DNA of 64,000 nt from an uncultured Bacteroidales bacterium (GTDB taxonomy: Bacteria > Bacteroidota > Bacteroidia > Bacteroidales > Muribaculaceae), in NCBI GenBank assembly GCA_902781045.1, contig CACZHT010000006.1, positions 1-64,000 of the forward strand, written 5' to 3'. The translations under genes and the position numbers were made by a program. Positions within the stretch are counted from its first letter, which is position 1. Each line of letters opens with the position of its first letter. Positions 13,301-22,300 of the stretch are shown piece after piece. Under the pieces are notes generated by a model. That model did not search any database, was not told the DNA's origin, and saw only the letters and a list, made by a program, of their open reading frames with translations.

Positions 13301-13440
13301 TGAATGCCGGTAAGACTGTCGCCGGAGTGAAGTACTACAATGTCGCCGGACAGGCTTCGGACAAGGCCTTCAAGGGCGTGAACATTGTGGTCACCACCTA
13401 CACCGACGGCACCACCCGCACCGTCAAGGTGGTGAAGTGA
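10378..13440 (+). CDS. Secreted surface protein with choice-of-anchor, CARDB-like and carboxypeptidase-regulatory-like domains and a sorting-domain-like C-terminus
   Basis: About 1020 residues. I chose ATG 10378 (MKRLNYLFGLALILLGFGWA, a signal peptide) over the TTG two codons upstream. Visible modules: an N-terminal jelly-roll-like region, Ig-like CARDB/choice-of-anchor D segments (about 190-440), a choice-of-anchor J domain from about 440 ('EPFSSNAGQDILPVGW'), further beta modules, and a carboxypeptidase regulatory-like domain ('VYSGMVTDTQGNALEGVTV', about 865-960). The last ~50 residues (VKYYNVAGQ ... GVNIVVTTYTDGTTRTVKVV) resemble Bacteroidetes type IX secretion sorting ends, and the 1264-residue protein at 19371-23165 ends in the same way. 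It follows the previous adhesin gene by 122 bp and may be co-transcribed. Binding partner unknown. Confidence 0.8.
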   Translation: MKRLNYLFGLALILLGFGWASAETVTNYTVDFNTRINTSDHAFKVASGWGHIVYSEEQEDWYGDIETVYTPYTYYTTSGVDGTGALYCGAQISTTNYDYLVTPAVTGTVTLQVKSGTQTNANKGIKIYRVNEGEDGTLTAGDLLVDMTGEQAPSSSEYITVTVENLSNARLGIVGYYTYFDNFAVNGTAEVELMPALTVTREGYTSWVYPNCDAENHFTYGYTNITVTNSGERTIEVGEEGYSISIAPQNNLAAAVLTLDIPVALAVGESYTFETITVNETYDDTWVAAGRKRMDIFENIGGTNAVGNWIQPNPYLPGMTVKQGYSDLSEANNATAFGSFGMINENVSRTATVTNTGAAPLVGTVTLDATGCFSIDNTTINLAAGETMDVVLTAAATTPGIFTGTLTFAGDGVQSVTIPLSATVLDPNKFYEPFSSNAGQDILPVGWYAPTGNWAKTTKTNNSNNYVSADLVAGHKLITPLLRVAEGEKMSFDAFKKSSSNTDPFINVYYSTDRKEWTLVKEVQGSELTYNSYSSYDEPKFTNFVIEGVPAGEYYIAFESGYCAIDNVYGFELVPVTHDVVVKEFKIPTTVMANNDVTATVTLQNLLGEAENGYATCLYLGDAEVATAQAVNIPAQGTATVEFTFVPNEEGTFPAKAEFVWADEYTVATDEVQVTVNPESADQTVQVGEATTTSGNVPLYLLYNNSESQTIYTAEQLGLEAGAKITSLTYKGFCTGYKTLTPTVTVWIENTDATEPVSSNTLFDTEGMTQVFSQECTFVAQGSSSEHADMLVINLPEPFEYTGENLRVVVRALYDDFMSVYFEADGTVTGQSIYRNNDNQTTFLEGNCTANSASLPVVYLGIQQEPAVYSGMVTDTQGNALEGVTVTLTSQMPETVEGAPRRAATAGPVVYTATTDAEGKFSVQVIQTDKTYTANFALDGYKDVNLEGVIFEGGSVALDEPIVMEKDSATGVESMNAGKTVAGVKYYNVAGQASDKAFKGVNIVVTTYTDGTTRTVKVVK

Positions 13441-13463
13441 ATCGTTAATTAAGCATGAAGCAT

Positions 13464-13498
13464 GAAGACTGCCAGGCAGCAATTACCTGGCAGTCTTC
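13464..13498 (+). terminator. Perfect 13-bp hairpin after the second adhesin-like gene
   Basis: GAAGACTGCCAGG and CCTGGCAGTCTTC form a perfect stem with a 9-nt loop, 23 bp after the stop codon. There is no U-run, so termination is not certain. A CCCCTCCCCTTT..AAAGGGGAGGGG palindrome follows at 13524-13551. Confidence 0.5.
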
Positions 13499-13523
13499 GT
13501 ATAATCCTCCCCTGCAAGCCTCC

Positions 13524-13551
13524 CCTCCCCTTTCACAAAGGGGAGGGGAAG
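13524..13551. repeat. CCCCTCCCCTTT / AAAGGGGAGGGG palindromic repeat, single copy
   Basis: Same palindrome as in the clusters at 44370-44680 and 63110-63410. It lies in the gap between two adhesin-like genes. Confidence 0.7.
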
Positions 13552-13612
13552 TTGGAGGGTGTGGCCACAAGGATTTTAGCTTAGTGTTGAGAAAAACAAA
13601 ACTATCCGTTTT

Positions 13613-16141
13613 ATGATGAAGAAATTTACATTAATGACTCTGCTCCTGATGCTCACCGCAATGGCAGGCATGGCACAGTCGCGCAACATCAACCTCACCA
13701 TCGGCATCACCGGGCCGGGCGACACGCCTCTGCCTGATGCGACGGTGTCGCTGATGCACACCGACTACTCCTTGTCATACGGCACATTGCGGCTCAATGC
13801 CGAAGGGCAAGTCAAAATCAAGGTCTATGCCGGCAATCACCGACTCAGTGCTTCGCTGGCTGGTTATGACGATGCGGCGGTCGACTTCAATGTGACTGCC
13901 GACACCACCGTCATCCTGCAACTGACCGAGGAGAACACTCTCCCCTTCTCGCTGCAGACCACTGTGGTGCACAACTCGGTCACGGGACTGAACGATGTGA
14001 CGCTCACGTGGAACAAAGAAGCACCCGTGTTCTATGACTCGTTTGAGGACTATGAGCCGTTTGCCATCAGGTTCAGCCCCTGGACGGGCATTGATGCCGA
14101 CGGCCTGATGACGGCCCCGCTGGTGGGCGACTATGTCAACCGCGGCGTGATGCAGTATGCCCAAATCATGAACCCGCTGGTCGTGCAGCCCGCCTGGTGG
14201 TATGACTATCCCATCCTGCGCCCCTACAATGGGCAGCAGTATGTGGGCTTCACCCGCACCTACAGCGGGGCAGCCAACGACGACTGGCTCATCTCGCCGG
14301 TGGTCACCCCGGGCAACAAGAATGTCCTGGCCTTTATGGCCAAGGCCGCCGATGTCTACAAGGAGAAGTTCCAGGTCTTTGTCACCGAGGTGCTCGACAA
14401 TCCCAGGCAGACCGACTTCACGATGCTCAATGCGGGCAACTATGAGCAAGCCGACTACACCGGCTGGCGCGAGTACAGCTACGACCTGAGCGAGTATGCC
14501 GGTCGGCCCATCAGGTTCGCCATCCGCTATATCAGCGAGGCGGCAATGGGTGGAGCGTTCATGCTCATGGTCGATGATGTGTATGTGGGCCAGGACCAGA
14601 GCGTATTCCGCGCCATGCGCCACAGCCAGCGTGCGCAGCGAGTGCCGCTGCACTCGCCCATGAACCCCAACGAGACGTTCCGCATCTATCTCAACGGCAC
14701 GCAGGTGGGCACCACCGACCGTTATGAGTATGTGTTCCGCGACCTGGCCGCCGGCACCTACACGCTGGGTGTTCAGGCCGTCTATGCCGCCAGCCAGACC
14801 GAGGTGGTGACCACCACCCTGACCCTGCTCGACACCAACGGACGGGTGACGGTCAATGTGACGACCAACAATGGCCAGTCGCTGGACGGACAGACCGTCG
14901 AACTGACCGACCGCGCCACGACACAGACCTACAGTGCCGTGATTGCCGGTGGCCAGGCGGTGTTCCCCTCCATCCCCTACGGCGACTACCTGGTGGGAGT
15001 GACGGCACTGCACTATCAGACCTACGACGGACAGCTCACCGTCGGTGGCGACTGCACCCTCGACATTGTGGTCTGCGAGACGGTGGTCGACCCCTATAAC
15101 ATCACTGCCGATGCCGACTCGCTGAACAATGTGGTGGTGCGCTGGAACCAGAACCTGTCGTTCACCGACTCGTTTGAGGACTATCCCGACTTCGCCACAC
15201 TGTCGTTCGGCCAGTGGCGCACCTACGACCTGGACCAGCACCCGGTCTACCCCATCGCCCTGGGTTCGATGACCAACATCATCACCTTCCCCGGCTCGGG
15301 CACTGCCAATGCGCCGACGGCCATCCCGCCCATGGTGTTCAACCCCTGGCAGACCGTGCCGGCGATGTTGCCCACCGACCCGGCGGTGCAGGCACCCACG
15401 GGCGACAAGACCATCATCTTCTTTTCGGCCCAGATGAATGGGTCGAACAAGTGGCTCGTCTCGCCCGAACTGCAGATACGCGACAACTACGTCTGCCGGT
15501 TCACGGCCAAGGCCTACGCCGAATATCCCGAGACGATGGAGGTGTGTGTCTTCACCGAGGGTGGCGACCCCAGCACCGATGCCTACGAGCAGGTGAGCAG
15601 CATCAGCCAGGTCACCACAGGCCAGTGGACTATCTATGAGACCGACTTGTCGCAGTATGCCGGACAGAAGTTGCGCATCGGGGTGCACTATATGTCGTTC
15701 GACGCGTTCTTCACACAGATTGACGACTTCTATGTGGGCAACGGCGAGGACGAGGGTACGGCCATCGACGTGGGCTTCATTCAGCACTACGAGGTCTATC
15801 TCGATGGAGCACTCAAGGGCACAGCCACCGAGCCGCAGTTCGCGTTCAGTCGTCTGAATGGAGGCACACACAAGGTGGGCATCAAGGCCATCTATGCCAG
15901 CGGTGCCTCGCAACTGGTCGAGTATGAGTTCACCCTTCCCGCACGTGCCATTCAAGGTGATGCCAATGGTGATGGCAAGGTTGATATAGCCGATGTCAAT
16001 GCCGCCATCAACGTCATGTTGGGTAAGGCCGATTACAGCTTTATGTGCGATGCCAATTTTGATGGCAAGGTCGACATTGCCGATGTCAACATTATCATCA
16101 ACAATATGTTGGGCAAATTCTACCTGACGCAAGCCAAGTAG
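13613..16141 (+). CDS. Secreted adhesin-like protein with two choice-of-anchor J domains and C-terminal dockerin-like doublet
   Basis: 842 residues; the next in-frame Met (13616) is an equally possible start. The signal peptide is KKFTLMTLLLMLTAMAGMA. A carboxypeptidase regulatory-like module (about 25-105, 'GDTPLPDATVSLMHTDY') is followed by a jelly-roll choice-of-anchor J domain ('FYDSFEDYEPFAIRFSPW', about 140-325), short Ig-like modules, and a second anchor domain ('SFTDSFEDYPDFATLSFGQW', about 520-715). The last ~60 residues contain two calcium-loop repeats (DANGDGKVDIADVNAAINVM and DANFDGKVDIADVNIIINNM) of dockerin type. Domain content matches the gene at 6872, so the two are probably ancient paralogues. 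It is likely extracellular; ligand unknown. Confidence 0.8.
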   Translation: MMKKFTLMTLLLMLTAMAGMAQSRNINLTIGITGPGDTPLPDATVSLMHTDYSLSYGTLRLNAEGQVKIKVYAGNHRLSASLAGYDDAAVDFNVTADTTVILQLTEENTLPFSLQTTVVHNSVTGLNDVTLTWNKEAPVFYDSFEDYEPFAIRFSPWTGIDADGLMTAPLVGDYVNRGVMQYAQIMNPLVVQPAWWYDYPILRPYNGQQYVGFTRTYSGAANDDWLISPVVTPGNKNVLAFMAKAADVYKEKFQVFVTEVLDNPRQTDFTMLNAGNYEQADYTGWREYSYDLSEYAGRPIRFAIRYISEAAMGGAFMLMVDDVYVGQDQSVFRAMRHSQRAQRVPLHSPMNPNETFRIYLNGTQVGTTDRYEYVFRDLAAGTYTLGVQAVYAASQTEVVTTTLTLLDTNGRVTVNVTTNNGQSLDGQTVELTDRATTQTYSAVIAGGQAVFPSIPYGDYLVGVTALHYQTYDGQLTVGGDCTLDIVVCETVVDPYNITADADSLNNVVVRWNQNLSFTDSFEDYPDFATLSFGQWRTYDLDQHPVYPIALGSMTNIITFPGSGTANAPTAIPPMVFNPWQTVPAMLPTDPAVQAPTGDKTIIFFSAQMNGSNKWLVSPELQIRDNYVCRFTAKAYAEYPETMEVCVFTEGGDPSTDAYEQVSSISQVTTGQWTIYETDLSQYAGQKLRIGVHYMSFDAFFTQIDDFYVGNGEDEGTAIDVGFIQHYEVYLDGALKGTATEPQFAFSRLNGGTHKVGIKAIYASGASQLVEYEFTLPARAIQGDANGDGKVDIADVNAAINVMLGKADYSFMCDANFDGKVDIADVNIIINNMLGKFYLTQAK

Positions 16142-16178
16142 TGGTTTTGTGCCGCATAGGGCCTGACAAACAGATGCA

Positions 16179-16214
16179 AGAAGCCCCGCCGAAAATCATG
16201 CCGGCGGGGCTTCT
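16179..16214. terminator. Bidirectional terminator hairpin between convergent genes
   Basis: AGAAGCCCCGCCG and CGGCGGGGCTTCT form a perfect 13-bp stem with a 10-nt loop between the adhesin-like gene and the convergent flavin reductase gene. T-runs are absent on both sides. Confidence 0.65.
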
Positions 16215-16236
16215 GTTGCATCGGTGGGTTGAGGTG

Positions 16237-16803
16237 TTAGCCTTTGAGCTGGTTGCCGTCGGCAAACGCGTGCCCCACGGTCTGGCCCAGCTGGATGTAG
16301 GTGTGGTGCACGGGGTCGTAGGTGATGATGCCCATGCGCTCGACATCGGGGTTTCCGTCTTCGGCCAAGTACTGCTCGTGGCACACGATGTTGACAATCT
16401 CGGCCACGAGGTAGAAGCCCGTCGACGACTCGTCAATCTTCTGCTTGACGCGGCACTCCAGCGTCATGGGGAACTCGGCGAACAGAGGGGCGTTGACTGT
16501 CGGGGCTTTCTCGACCTTCCAGCCCGTGCGCGCCATCTTGTCGGGGGTGTTGCGTCCGCTCACCAGGCCCACATAGTCGGCGGCCACCATCGTCTGTGCC
16601 GTGGCAAAGGTGATGGTCAGGTCGCTGTTCACAGTCAGGTTGTCGGTGGTGGCGTGCGAGCCCAGCGAAATCATTACCTCGCCGTTGTCCCATTGTCCGC
16701 CCCAGGCGGCATTCATTGCGTTGGCATTGCCTTCCTTGTCGTAGGTGCCGATGATCAGCACCGGTTGTGGGAGCACCCACGGTTTCTTTCCAAAACTTTT
16801 CAT
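16237..16803 (-). CDS. Flavin reductase-like (DIM6/NTAB family) FMN-binding protein
   Basis: 188 residues, start MKSFGKKPWVLPQPVLIIGT. The pattern 'PQPVLIIGTYDKEGNANAMNAAWGG' followed by 'SDLTITFATAQTMVAADYVGLVSG' is typical of the flavin reductase-like split-barrel fold, which binds FMN and reduces flavins or other acceptors with NAD(P)H in the cytoplasm. Length is normal for the family and no partner oxygenase is adjacent, so the true substrate cannot be named. It appears monocistronic, with a repeat-rich leader region upstream. Confidence 0.85.
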   Translation of the reverse strand: MKSFGKKPWVLPQPVLIIGTYDKEGNANAMNAAWGGQWDNGEVMISLGSHATTDNLTVNSDLTITFATAQTMVAADYVGLVSGRNTPDKMARTGWKVEKAPTVNAPLFAEFPMTLECRVKQKIDESSTGFYLVAEIVNIVCHEQYLAEDGNPDVERMGIITYDPVHHTYIQLGQTVGHAFADGNQLKG

Positions 16804-16829
16804 GTCCTGATTAATAATAAAAATGATTA

Positions 16830-17275
16830 TGTCCTTATGTCTTACTAACCGCGAAACAACGCGAAGGGATTTTTTTTAACCGCGAAGCACCGCGAAGATT
16901 TTCTTAAACCGCGAATTACGCGAATGTGGCAGATATTCGATAATTCGTGACAACCGCGATGCAACGCGAAAATCTTTTGTCCTTATGTCCTTATGTCTTA
17001 AAAAACCGCGAATCACGCGATAAAATATGAATTATGAATTATAAATTATGAATTGAAAAAGTGTCCTTATGTCTTTTAAAACCGCGAATTACGCGAATGT
17101 GGCAGAAAAAAAATCGATAATTCGAAAATTCGTGATAAAAATTCGTGACAACCGCGAATCAACGCGAAGAAATTATAAATTATGAATTATGAATTATGAA
17201 TTGAAAAAGTGTCCTTATGTCTTAAAAAACCACGAAGCACGTGAAAAAATTCGACAATTCGTGACAGATTTGTGA
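16830..17275. repeat. CGCGAA-type interspersed repeat field (opposite orientation to 1864-2649)
   Basis: The 473 bp gap holds no gene. It is built from 'ACCGCGAATTACGCGAATG', 'AACCGCGAAGCACCGCGAAG', 'TGTCCTTATGTC', 'TCGATAATTCGTGACA' and repeated 'AATTATGAATTATAA' pieces. These are the same modules as near the left end, in reverse orientation. Confidence 0.8.
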
Positions 17276-17276
17276 A

Positions 17277-18002
17277 CTACACAAAGAGCTGCTTGAGCAC
17301 TTCGGGCGAACGCAGCGTGCCCAGCGTGGAGTGGTGCAGACGATAGTAAGCGAGCATCACGTCCAGCACCTGGTTGCGCTGCTGACGGTCGAAGCGGAAA
17401 TGGTGCATGTTAGCAAACGTCATGCGAGACAGCAGCCAGATGACGCGTGCCTCGTCGGGACGCAGCCAGTGGCTCCCACCCGACGGAGAGGGCCGGAAGA
17501 CACCCTCTTGCATGTCGAACCACCAGCCCTCGTGCCACGTGCCGGTGTCGGGCTGGATGCCCAGCAAGATGCCCAAGTGATAGGTGAAGCAGATGTGGAA
17601 GTTGGCCACCCCCTGGGTCGCGCTGTCCAGAATCATCACACACTGCTCGATGTAGTCATAGAGCACCTGATTCTGCTCACACTCCTGGATGGCACGGGTC
17701 AGCAGCTCGCACACATACATGGCCACCGCGTTCTTAACCGGGTCGGCATAGATGGCACCGAGCTGAGCACCCAGGCGCAGGTCGCGCAGCGTGCTCAGCT
17801 CGCGGCCGGGCATGATGCGCGCCTCGGCGGCGATGACCGACAGCGGCATGAGCATCGCGTTGCGCTGGCGCGACGCGGTGGTCCTGCCCAGCGGAACAGC
17901 GAAGCCCATCAGCCCTCGCTGACGGGTGTAGACATGCACGATGTTGTGCTTGTCGCTATACTTGATGGTGTTCAGCACCACGCCCTGGATTTTCTCGTAC
18001 AT
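17277..18002 (-). CDS. recO: DNA repair protein RecO
   Basis: 241 residues from ATG 18002 (MYEKIQGVVLNTIKYSDKHN). A longer TTG-initiated frame to 18032 overlaps the promoter and is rejected. The N-terminal OB-fold pattern 'VVLNTIKYSDKHNIVHVYTRQRGLMGF' and the helical region with 'PVKNAVAMYVCELLTRA' match RecO of Bacteroidetes. RecO loads RecA on single-stranded DNA with RecR (and RecF) in gap repair. The usual zinc cysteines are not all evident, as in many Bacteroidetes RecO. It is divergent from the tRNA-Glu/rpsT unit. Confidence 0.88.
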   Translation of the reverse strand: MYEKIQGVVLNTIKYSDKHNIVHVYTRQRGLMGFAVPLGRTTASRQRNAMLMPLSVIAAEARIMPGRELSTLRDLRLGAQLGAIYADPVKNAVAMYVCELLTRAIQECEQNQVLYDYIEQCVMILDSATQGVANFHICFTYHLGILLGIQPDTGTWHEGWWFDMQEGVFRPSPSGGSHWLRPDEARVIWLLSRMTFANMHHFRFDRQQRNQVLDVMLAYYRLHHSTLGTLRSPEVLKQLFV

Positions 18003-18009
18003 CGCTGTG

Positions 18010-18017
18010 CAAAGGTA
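18010..18017 (-). promoter_or_regulatory. -7 box (TACCTTTG) of recO; probably leaderless
   Basis: On the minus strand TACCTTTG ends 7 bp before the ATG at 18002. The transcript should therefore start within a few bases of the start codon, as for the uvrA-like gene. Confidence 0.6.
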
Positions 18018-18088
18018 GTGATTTTGGGGCAAACCGAGGGCATAATTGCCCTAAAATGTGGTGAAAAGTGGGTTTTCGGCACAAAAAA

Positions 18089-18120
18089 TTTTGTCAATTG
18101 AAAAAACGGTTGTAACTTTG
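18089..18120 (+). promoter_or_regulatory. Promoter of the tRNA-Glu / rpsT / tRNA-Glu unit
   Basis: TTTTG at 18089-18093 and TAACTTTG at 18113-18120, 19 bp apart, match the Bacteroidetes consensus. The tRNA begins about 25 bp after the predicted start. Confidence 0.7.
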
Positions 18121-18149
18121 CACCGCTTTTTTAGCGACATACGTTTTGA

Positions 18150-18221
18150 GGCCCATTCGTCTATCGGCTAGGACGCAAGATTTTCATTCTTGAAAGAGCA
18201 GTTCGATTCTGCTATGGGCTA
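18150..18221 (+). tRNA. tRNA-Glu (anticodon TTC), copy 1
   Basis: 72 nt cloverleaf. Acceptor GGCCCAT/ATGGGCT (first pair G-U) with discriminator A, anticodon stem CAAGA/TCTTG around loop TTTTCAT (anticodon TTC), T arm AGCAG-TTCGATT-CTGCT. CCA is not encoded (CTG follows). Identical to the copy at 18559-18630. Confidence 0.95.
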
Positions 18222-18270
18222 CTGTCTAACAACAATAATAACAACAAACAAAGGAAATTACAACAGAATT

Positions 18271-18528
18271 ATGGCAAACCATAAATCAGCAATCAAGAGA
18301 ATCCGCCAGTCCGAGGCTCGCCGCCTCCGCAACCGTTACTATGCCAAGACCATGCGCAACGCAGTGCGCAACCTGCGCAAGGAGACTGACAAGGCCAAGG
18401 CTGCCGAGGACTTCAAGCGTGTCACTGCCATGCTCGACAAGCTGGCCGGAAAGAACGTCATCAGCAAGAACAAAGCCGCCAACCTCAAGTCGAAGCTGGC
18501 CAAGCAAATCAATAAACTGGAGGCCTAA
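18271..18528 (+). CDS. rpsT: 30S ribosomal protein S20
   Basis: 85 residues from ATG 18271 ([20 protein letters not shown]), the conserved S20 start; the upstream extension of the frame runs through the tRNA and is not real. It is highly basic with the usual three-helix S20 pattern ('[20 protein letters not shown]'). S20 binds 16S rRNA early in 30S assembly. The gene lies between two identical tRNA-Glu genes, all in one direction with one promoter upstream and one terminator downstream, so the three are probably one transcript from which the tRNAs are processed. Confidence 0.96.
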   Translation: MANHKSAIKRIRQSEARRLRNRYYAKTMRNAVRNLRKETDKAKAAEDFKRVTAMLDKLAGKNVISKNKAANLKSKLAKQINKLEA

Positions 18529-18558
18529 AGTCCACACGGATTGGGACTCTCCGAGTGC

Positions 18559-18630
18559 GGCCCATTCGTCTATCGGCTAGGACGCAAGATTTTCATTCTT
18601 GAAAGAGCAGTTCGATTCTGCTATGGGCTA
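18559..18630 (+). tRNA. tRNA-Glu (anticodon TTC), copy 2
   Basis: Identical in sequence and fold to the copy at 18150-18221. It begins 30 bp after the rpsT stop codon. Confidence 0.95.
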
Positions 18631-18638
18631 CACACCAC

Positions 18639-18671
18639 AGCGTTAAGCAACACCTGCGCTTAACGCTTTTT
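18639..18671 (+). terminator. Intrinsic terminator of the tRNA-Glu / rpsT unit
   Basis: AGCGTTAAGC and GCTTAACGCT form a perfect 10-bp stem with a 9-nt loop, followed by TTTTT. Confidence 0.88.
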
Positions 18672-18719
18672 GTCGTTCCCTTCCCGCCCCCAGCCACAAT
18701 GACAGACGGGAGGCAACAA

Positions 18720-19245
18720 GGAAGCGACAGGAAGCGACAGGAAGCGGCAGGGGTCTGACCCAATGTGCCACCGAGCGAAGCGAGGCTGGCAACAGGGGGT
18801 CTGACCCCTCGTAGCGACGGAAACGAGGCAGCGAAGCAACAGGAAGCGACAGGGAGCGACAGGGAGCGGCAGGGGTCTGACCCAATGTGCCACCGAGCGA
18901 AGCGAGGATGGCAACAGGGGGTCTGACCCCTCGTAGCGACGGAAAGGAGGCAGCGAAGCGACAGGAAACGGCAGGGGTCTGACCCAATGTGCCACCGAGC
19001 AAAGCGAGGATGGCAACAGGGGGTCTGACCCCTCGTAGCGACGAAAAGGAGGCAGCGAAGCAACCGAAACGAGGCAGCGATGGAGCAGCGTGAGGCGGCT
19101 TATTCGCTACGGTGCACGACTGGTGATTAACCCAGCGGAGCGCGACACGGGGTCAGACCCTCTGTTGCCAGCCTCGCTTCGCTCGGTGGCACAGAAGGGT
19201 CAGGCCCCATGTCGCACCGAGCAACTCAGCGCACTCTAGAGGGTA
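18720..19245. repeat. Palindromic repeat block A, left copy
   Basis: Three forward copies (about 18735-18830, 18855-18945 and 18960-19055) of a unit with a ~58 bp core. The core starts GGGGTCTGACCC, contains CCACCGAGCGAAGCGAGG and ends GGGGGTCTGACCCC. They are followed at about 19097-19237 by an inverted copy starting near GCACGACTGGTGATTAACCC. The short frames on the minus strand here are products of repetition. A near-identical block lies at 23580-23910. Confidence 0.85.
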
Positions 19246-19304
19246 ACCAAGAGGCGACAGAAGGCGACCGAAAGGAGGCAACGCCCCGGGGGGGGACGCA
19301 GGGG

Positions 19305-19342
19305 GGGAAAAAACGGCTGCCTGGTCTCACGACCCGGCAGCC
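19305..19342 (-). terminator. Intrinsic terminator of the 1264-residue protein gene
   Basis: On the minus strand GGCTGCCGGGTC and GACCAGGCAGCC form a stem with a GTGA loop, followed by GTTTTTT, about 30 bp after the stop codon. Long G-runs (8 and 7 G) lie just beyond. Confidence 0.8.
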
Positions 19343-19370
19343 ATAAAAACTATATTAAAAAACTATTACA

Positions 19371-22300
19371 TTATCTCACAATCTTGCTGGTGCGCGTTGT
19401 GCCGTCGGCCAGGGTGGTGACCACCATGTTGACGCCGCTCCACGGCTTGTCGCTCACCTGTCCGGCCACGTTGACATAGCGCACGCTCGACACTGCTGCG
19501 TCGCTGTGGATGCCGTCGACACCAGTGATCACGCCACTGACACGCACGCTCTGCTCAACGCGCTTGACATAGTAGGCCTGAGGATTGTCCTGCGCGCGGC
19601 GAGGAGCACCGGCCGGTGCGACCCCCTGTGCGGCATCGACAACCTTGTTGTCCTGCACATAGAGTTTGACAGTGTAGGTCACGTCAGTGGACTCGTCGAT
19701 GTTGGTGTGCTTGAACATGTCGGGCACCATGCGTCCCTTGCTTGCGACATCCTGCTCACTGCCGGCCTCCTTAGTGGCCCAGTTGTTCAGCTCGCCATAG
19801 TGTGTATAGAGCTGCTCGGTGGTGAAGCCATCAATCTTAAGAGACTTGTCGCCCATGTCGAAGTACTCATGGGTGAACTCCTCTAGCTCGTTGAGCAGCA
19901 CCTTGGGCTCATTGCCCACCTGGCGCCACACCCTGAGCAAGTAGCGCTCGTCGTTCTTCACCAGGGTGAGCACGGTGCTCAGGTTCAGGTTGCAGAAGTA
20001 GATGTAATCGTCCTCCGTCTTGCCACCATGCTCTGTAGACTCATACAACTTACTAGGTGTCATCGTCACTGTGGCGTTGCCCACTTCCTCCTTGTAGCAG
20101 CCGTAGGTGTTGTCGTTATAGAGCGTGTAAACCGCAGGGACATACTCCTTATACTGCTCGGCGTTGGCGATCTCAATGCCGTTGTCCATGAAGTTCGTCG
20201 CGTCGACATTCACCAGGTCGGTGCTGCTCTTGGTGGCTGCATAGCCGAAGCCCTCGCCCATGCCGCCCAGCACGTCGTAGCGGGTCACCGCGGTGGCATG
20301 GTTGGGCGTGAAGTAGACCTTAACCTTCCCGTCGTCCTGCAGGTGGTCATCGGTGTCACCGTCCACCTCGCTCTTGGTGTACATCGAGTGTCCGGCCACA
20401 TTGACATCGGTCTTGTAGACGGGAATCTCGCTCACTGCAGTCGTGATCTCGTGGGTGTTGCCCTCGGCCGGTTCCAGCTTGTAGGTGAACAGGTTCGAAA
20501 TATTGTTGTTGTGGTCACGCGACTCCATGTCGGTGCTGTAGAACATGTCGGTCACGGGGATGGTAGTCTGGTCGTAACCCATGACAATCTTCTTGTTGTC
20601 GTAGTAGTTGGGCGTACGGTCAGTGTTGATAGTTGTGAACACTGCATCGTCCAATGCCACACGCGAAGCAGCCAGCGACGTGACGGTGAAGTTGTTGGTA
20701 ACACTGGTTCCACTCACGTCCTGCGTGTGCACAATCCTGGCAATGGCGGTCTTGTTGCCCTTGTTGTCGTAGCGGTTGAGGTCCATCTCACCCAGGACAT
20801 CGTTTTTGCCTGGCTTGGAGAACGAGAACACCACGTCGTTGCGGTAGGCGTTGCGATCCTCGCTGTATTTGTAGCGGCTCCAGTAGTCGCTGCTTCCCAC
20901 CAACATGTCGGTCTTATACTCCTGCAGCGCTCCCTTGCCGATGATGTGCAGCACCAGTCCCTCCTTGCCACCGGTGATGCCGTTGGTCTCCATGTGCTCG
21001 CGCACGGGCACAGCCAGCGGGTAGACATATCCGTCCTTGGCTGCATGCTCGGCCGCGACGATGAGTGCCTCATTGAAGTCATAGACCTTGTCGTAGAGCT
21101 GCCAGTTCAGGCCCAGGTTTTCCTCGCCCAAGATTTCGATGTCATTCTCAATGTATGCTTTCTGTTCCTCGGAATATTGCTCACCCTCGTACTTCGACTG
21201 CAGCAGCGAGGCGTAGGAATAGTCCTGACCGTAGTCCAGTCCATTCTCGACATAGACATTGTTGCGCGAAACATAGACATCGTTGCCGTTGGCATCTTTA
21301 GTCAAGATTTCAGACATGATGGCGCTGTGGTCGGGCACATAGAGGAAATGGTCGCCATGACTGCGCATCACATCGTGGATGTTACACAGCTCATAGAGGT
21401 TGGGCTTGATCAGGAAGATATGGCTGTCCTTGGGCTGCACCAGGTTGGCCAGACTGTAGGTATTGAGTGTGGTGCTCTCATCACCCAGGATGTTCAGCTC
21501 ACTGGTGACCACGATATTGGGGTTCATCCAGGGTATCCAGGACTCCGGTCCTTGTTCCACATACTGGCAATAGGTGCCGCGCACATTGTCAAACTTCTTG
21601 CCTACATATTGTTCAGGGTTCTCGACGTTGAGGGCCACCCAGCCATATTGCGGCATGTTGGGGTCAGACCATGCAAAGAGGTTGCCGTTCTTGTCGCGCA
21701 GAGGGGTCTGGTCCTCGGCGGGTTTCTGGCGATAGGCGTCAGAGAGCTGGTTGGCGGTGCGTGCGATCAGGTAGTTGGCGCCTTTCACATTGCGGACAGC
21801 CACACCCACCAACGGGTCGTCAACCTTGTGGTACTGCAAACGTACGTTGCTGTCGGCATAGAGCAACTGCTCGAGCAGGATACCCTCGCTATAGACCTTG
21901 ACGTGGTCGCTCAGGAAGTAGGTCTCTTCCCAGTTACTCACCTCGGGGGTCTGGAACTCGTTTGAGCCATTGTTAATCTTGTAGATGTGGCCATCCCACA
22001 ACCCAACAAGATCGTCGATGGTGTAATCGTAACCCTTTTCGTCGGTGCACTGATGCAAGTCGCCAAACTGATAGGTCTTGTTGCCCTGGTTAGGAGTGCC
22101 GAGCCAAATCTGGCGCAAGTTGCTGCCGTCGTCCACGCTCACACGGATGGTGCTGTGGCGCGGGAACTTAAGTTCGCCGTTGACAATTTGAATCTTGTGG
22201 ATGTCATCGGGATGCTGGCACACGATGGTCAATGTGGCGCTGCCATGCTCGTTGGTGGTGGTGAAGCTCACCTCGTTGCTCATCTCGCCCTCCGACCAAG

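Noticed and set aside
18593..19063. Three overlapping ~120-150 residue minus-strand frames rich in RFLSLR-like text
   Set aside because: They are translations of the GGGGTCTGACCC repeat unit in three frames, with no coding signal.
20028..21965. 645-residue plus-strand frame opposite the 1264-residue protein
   Set aside because: Antisense shadow; no start signals or recognisable domain.
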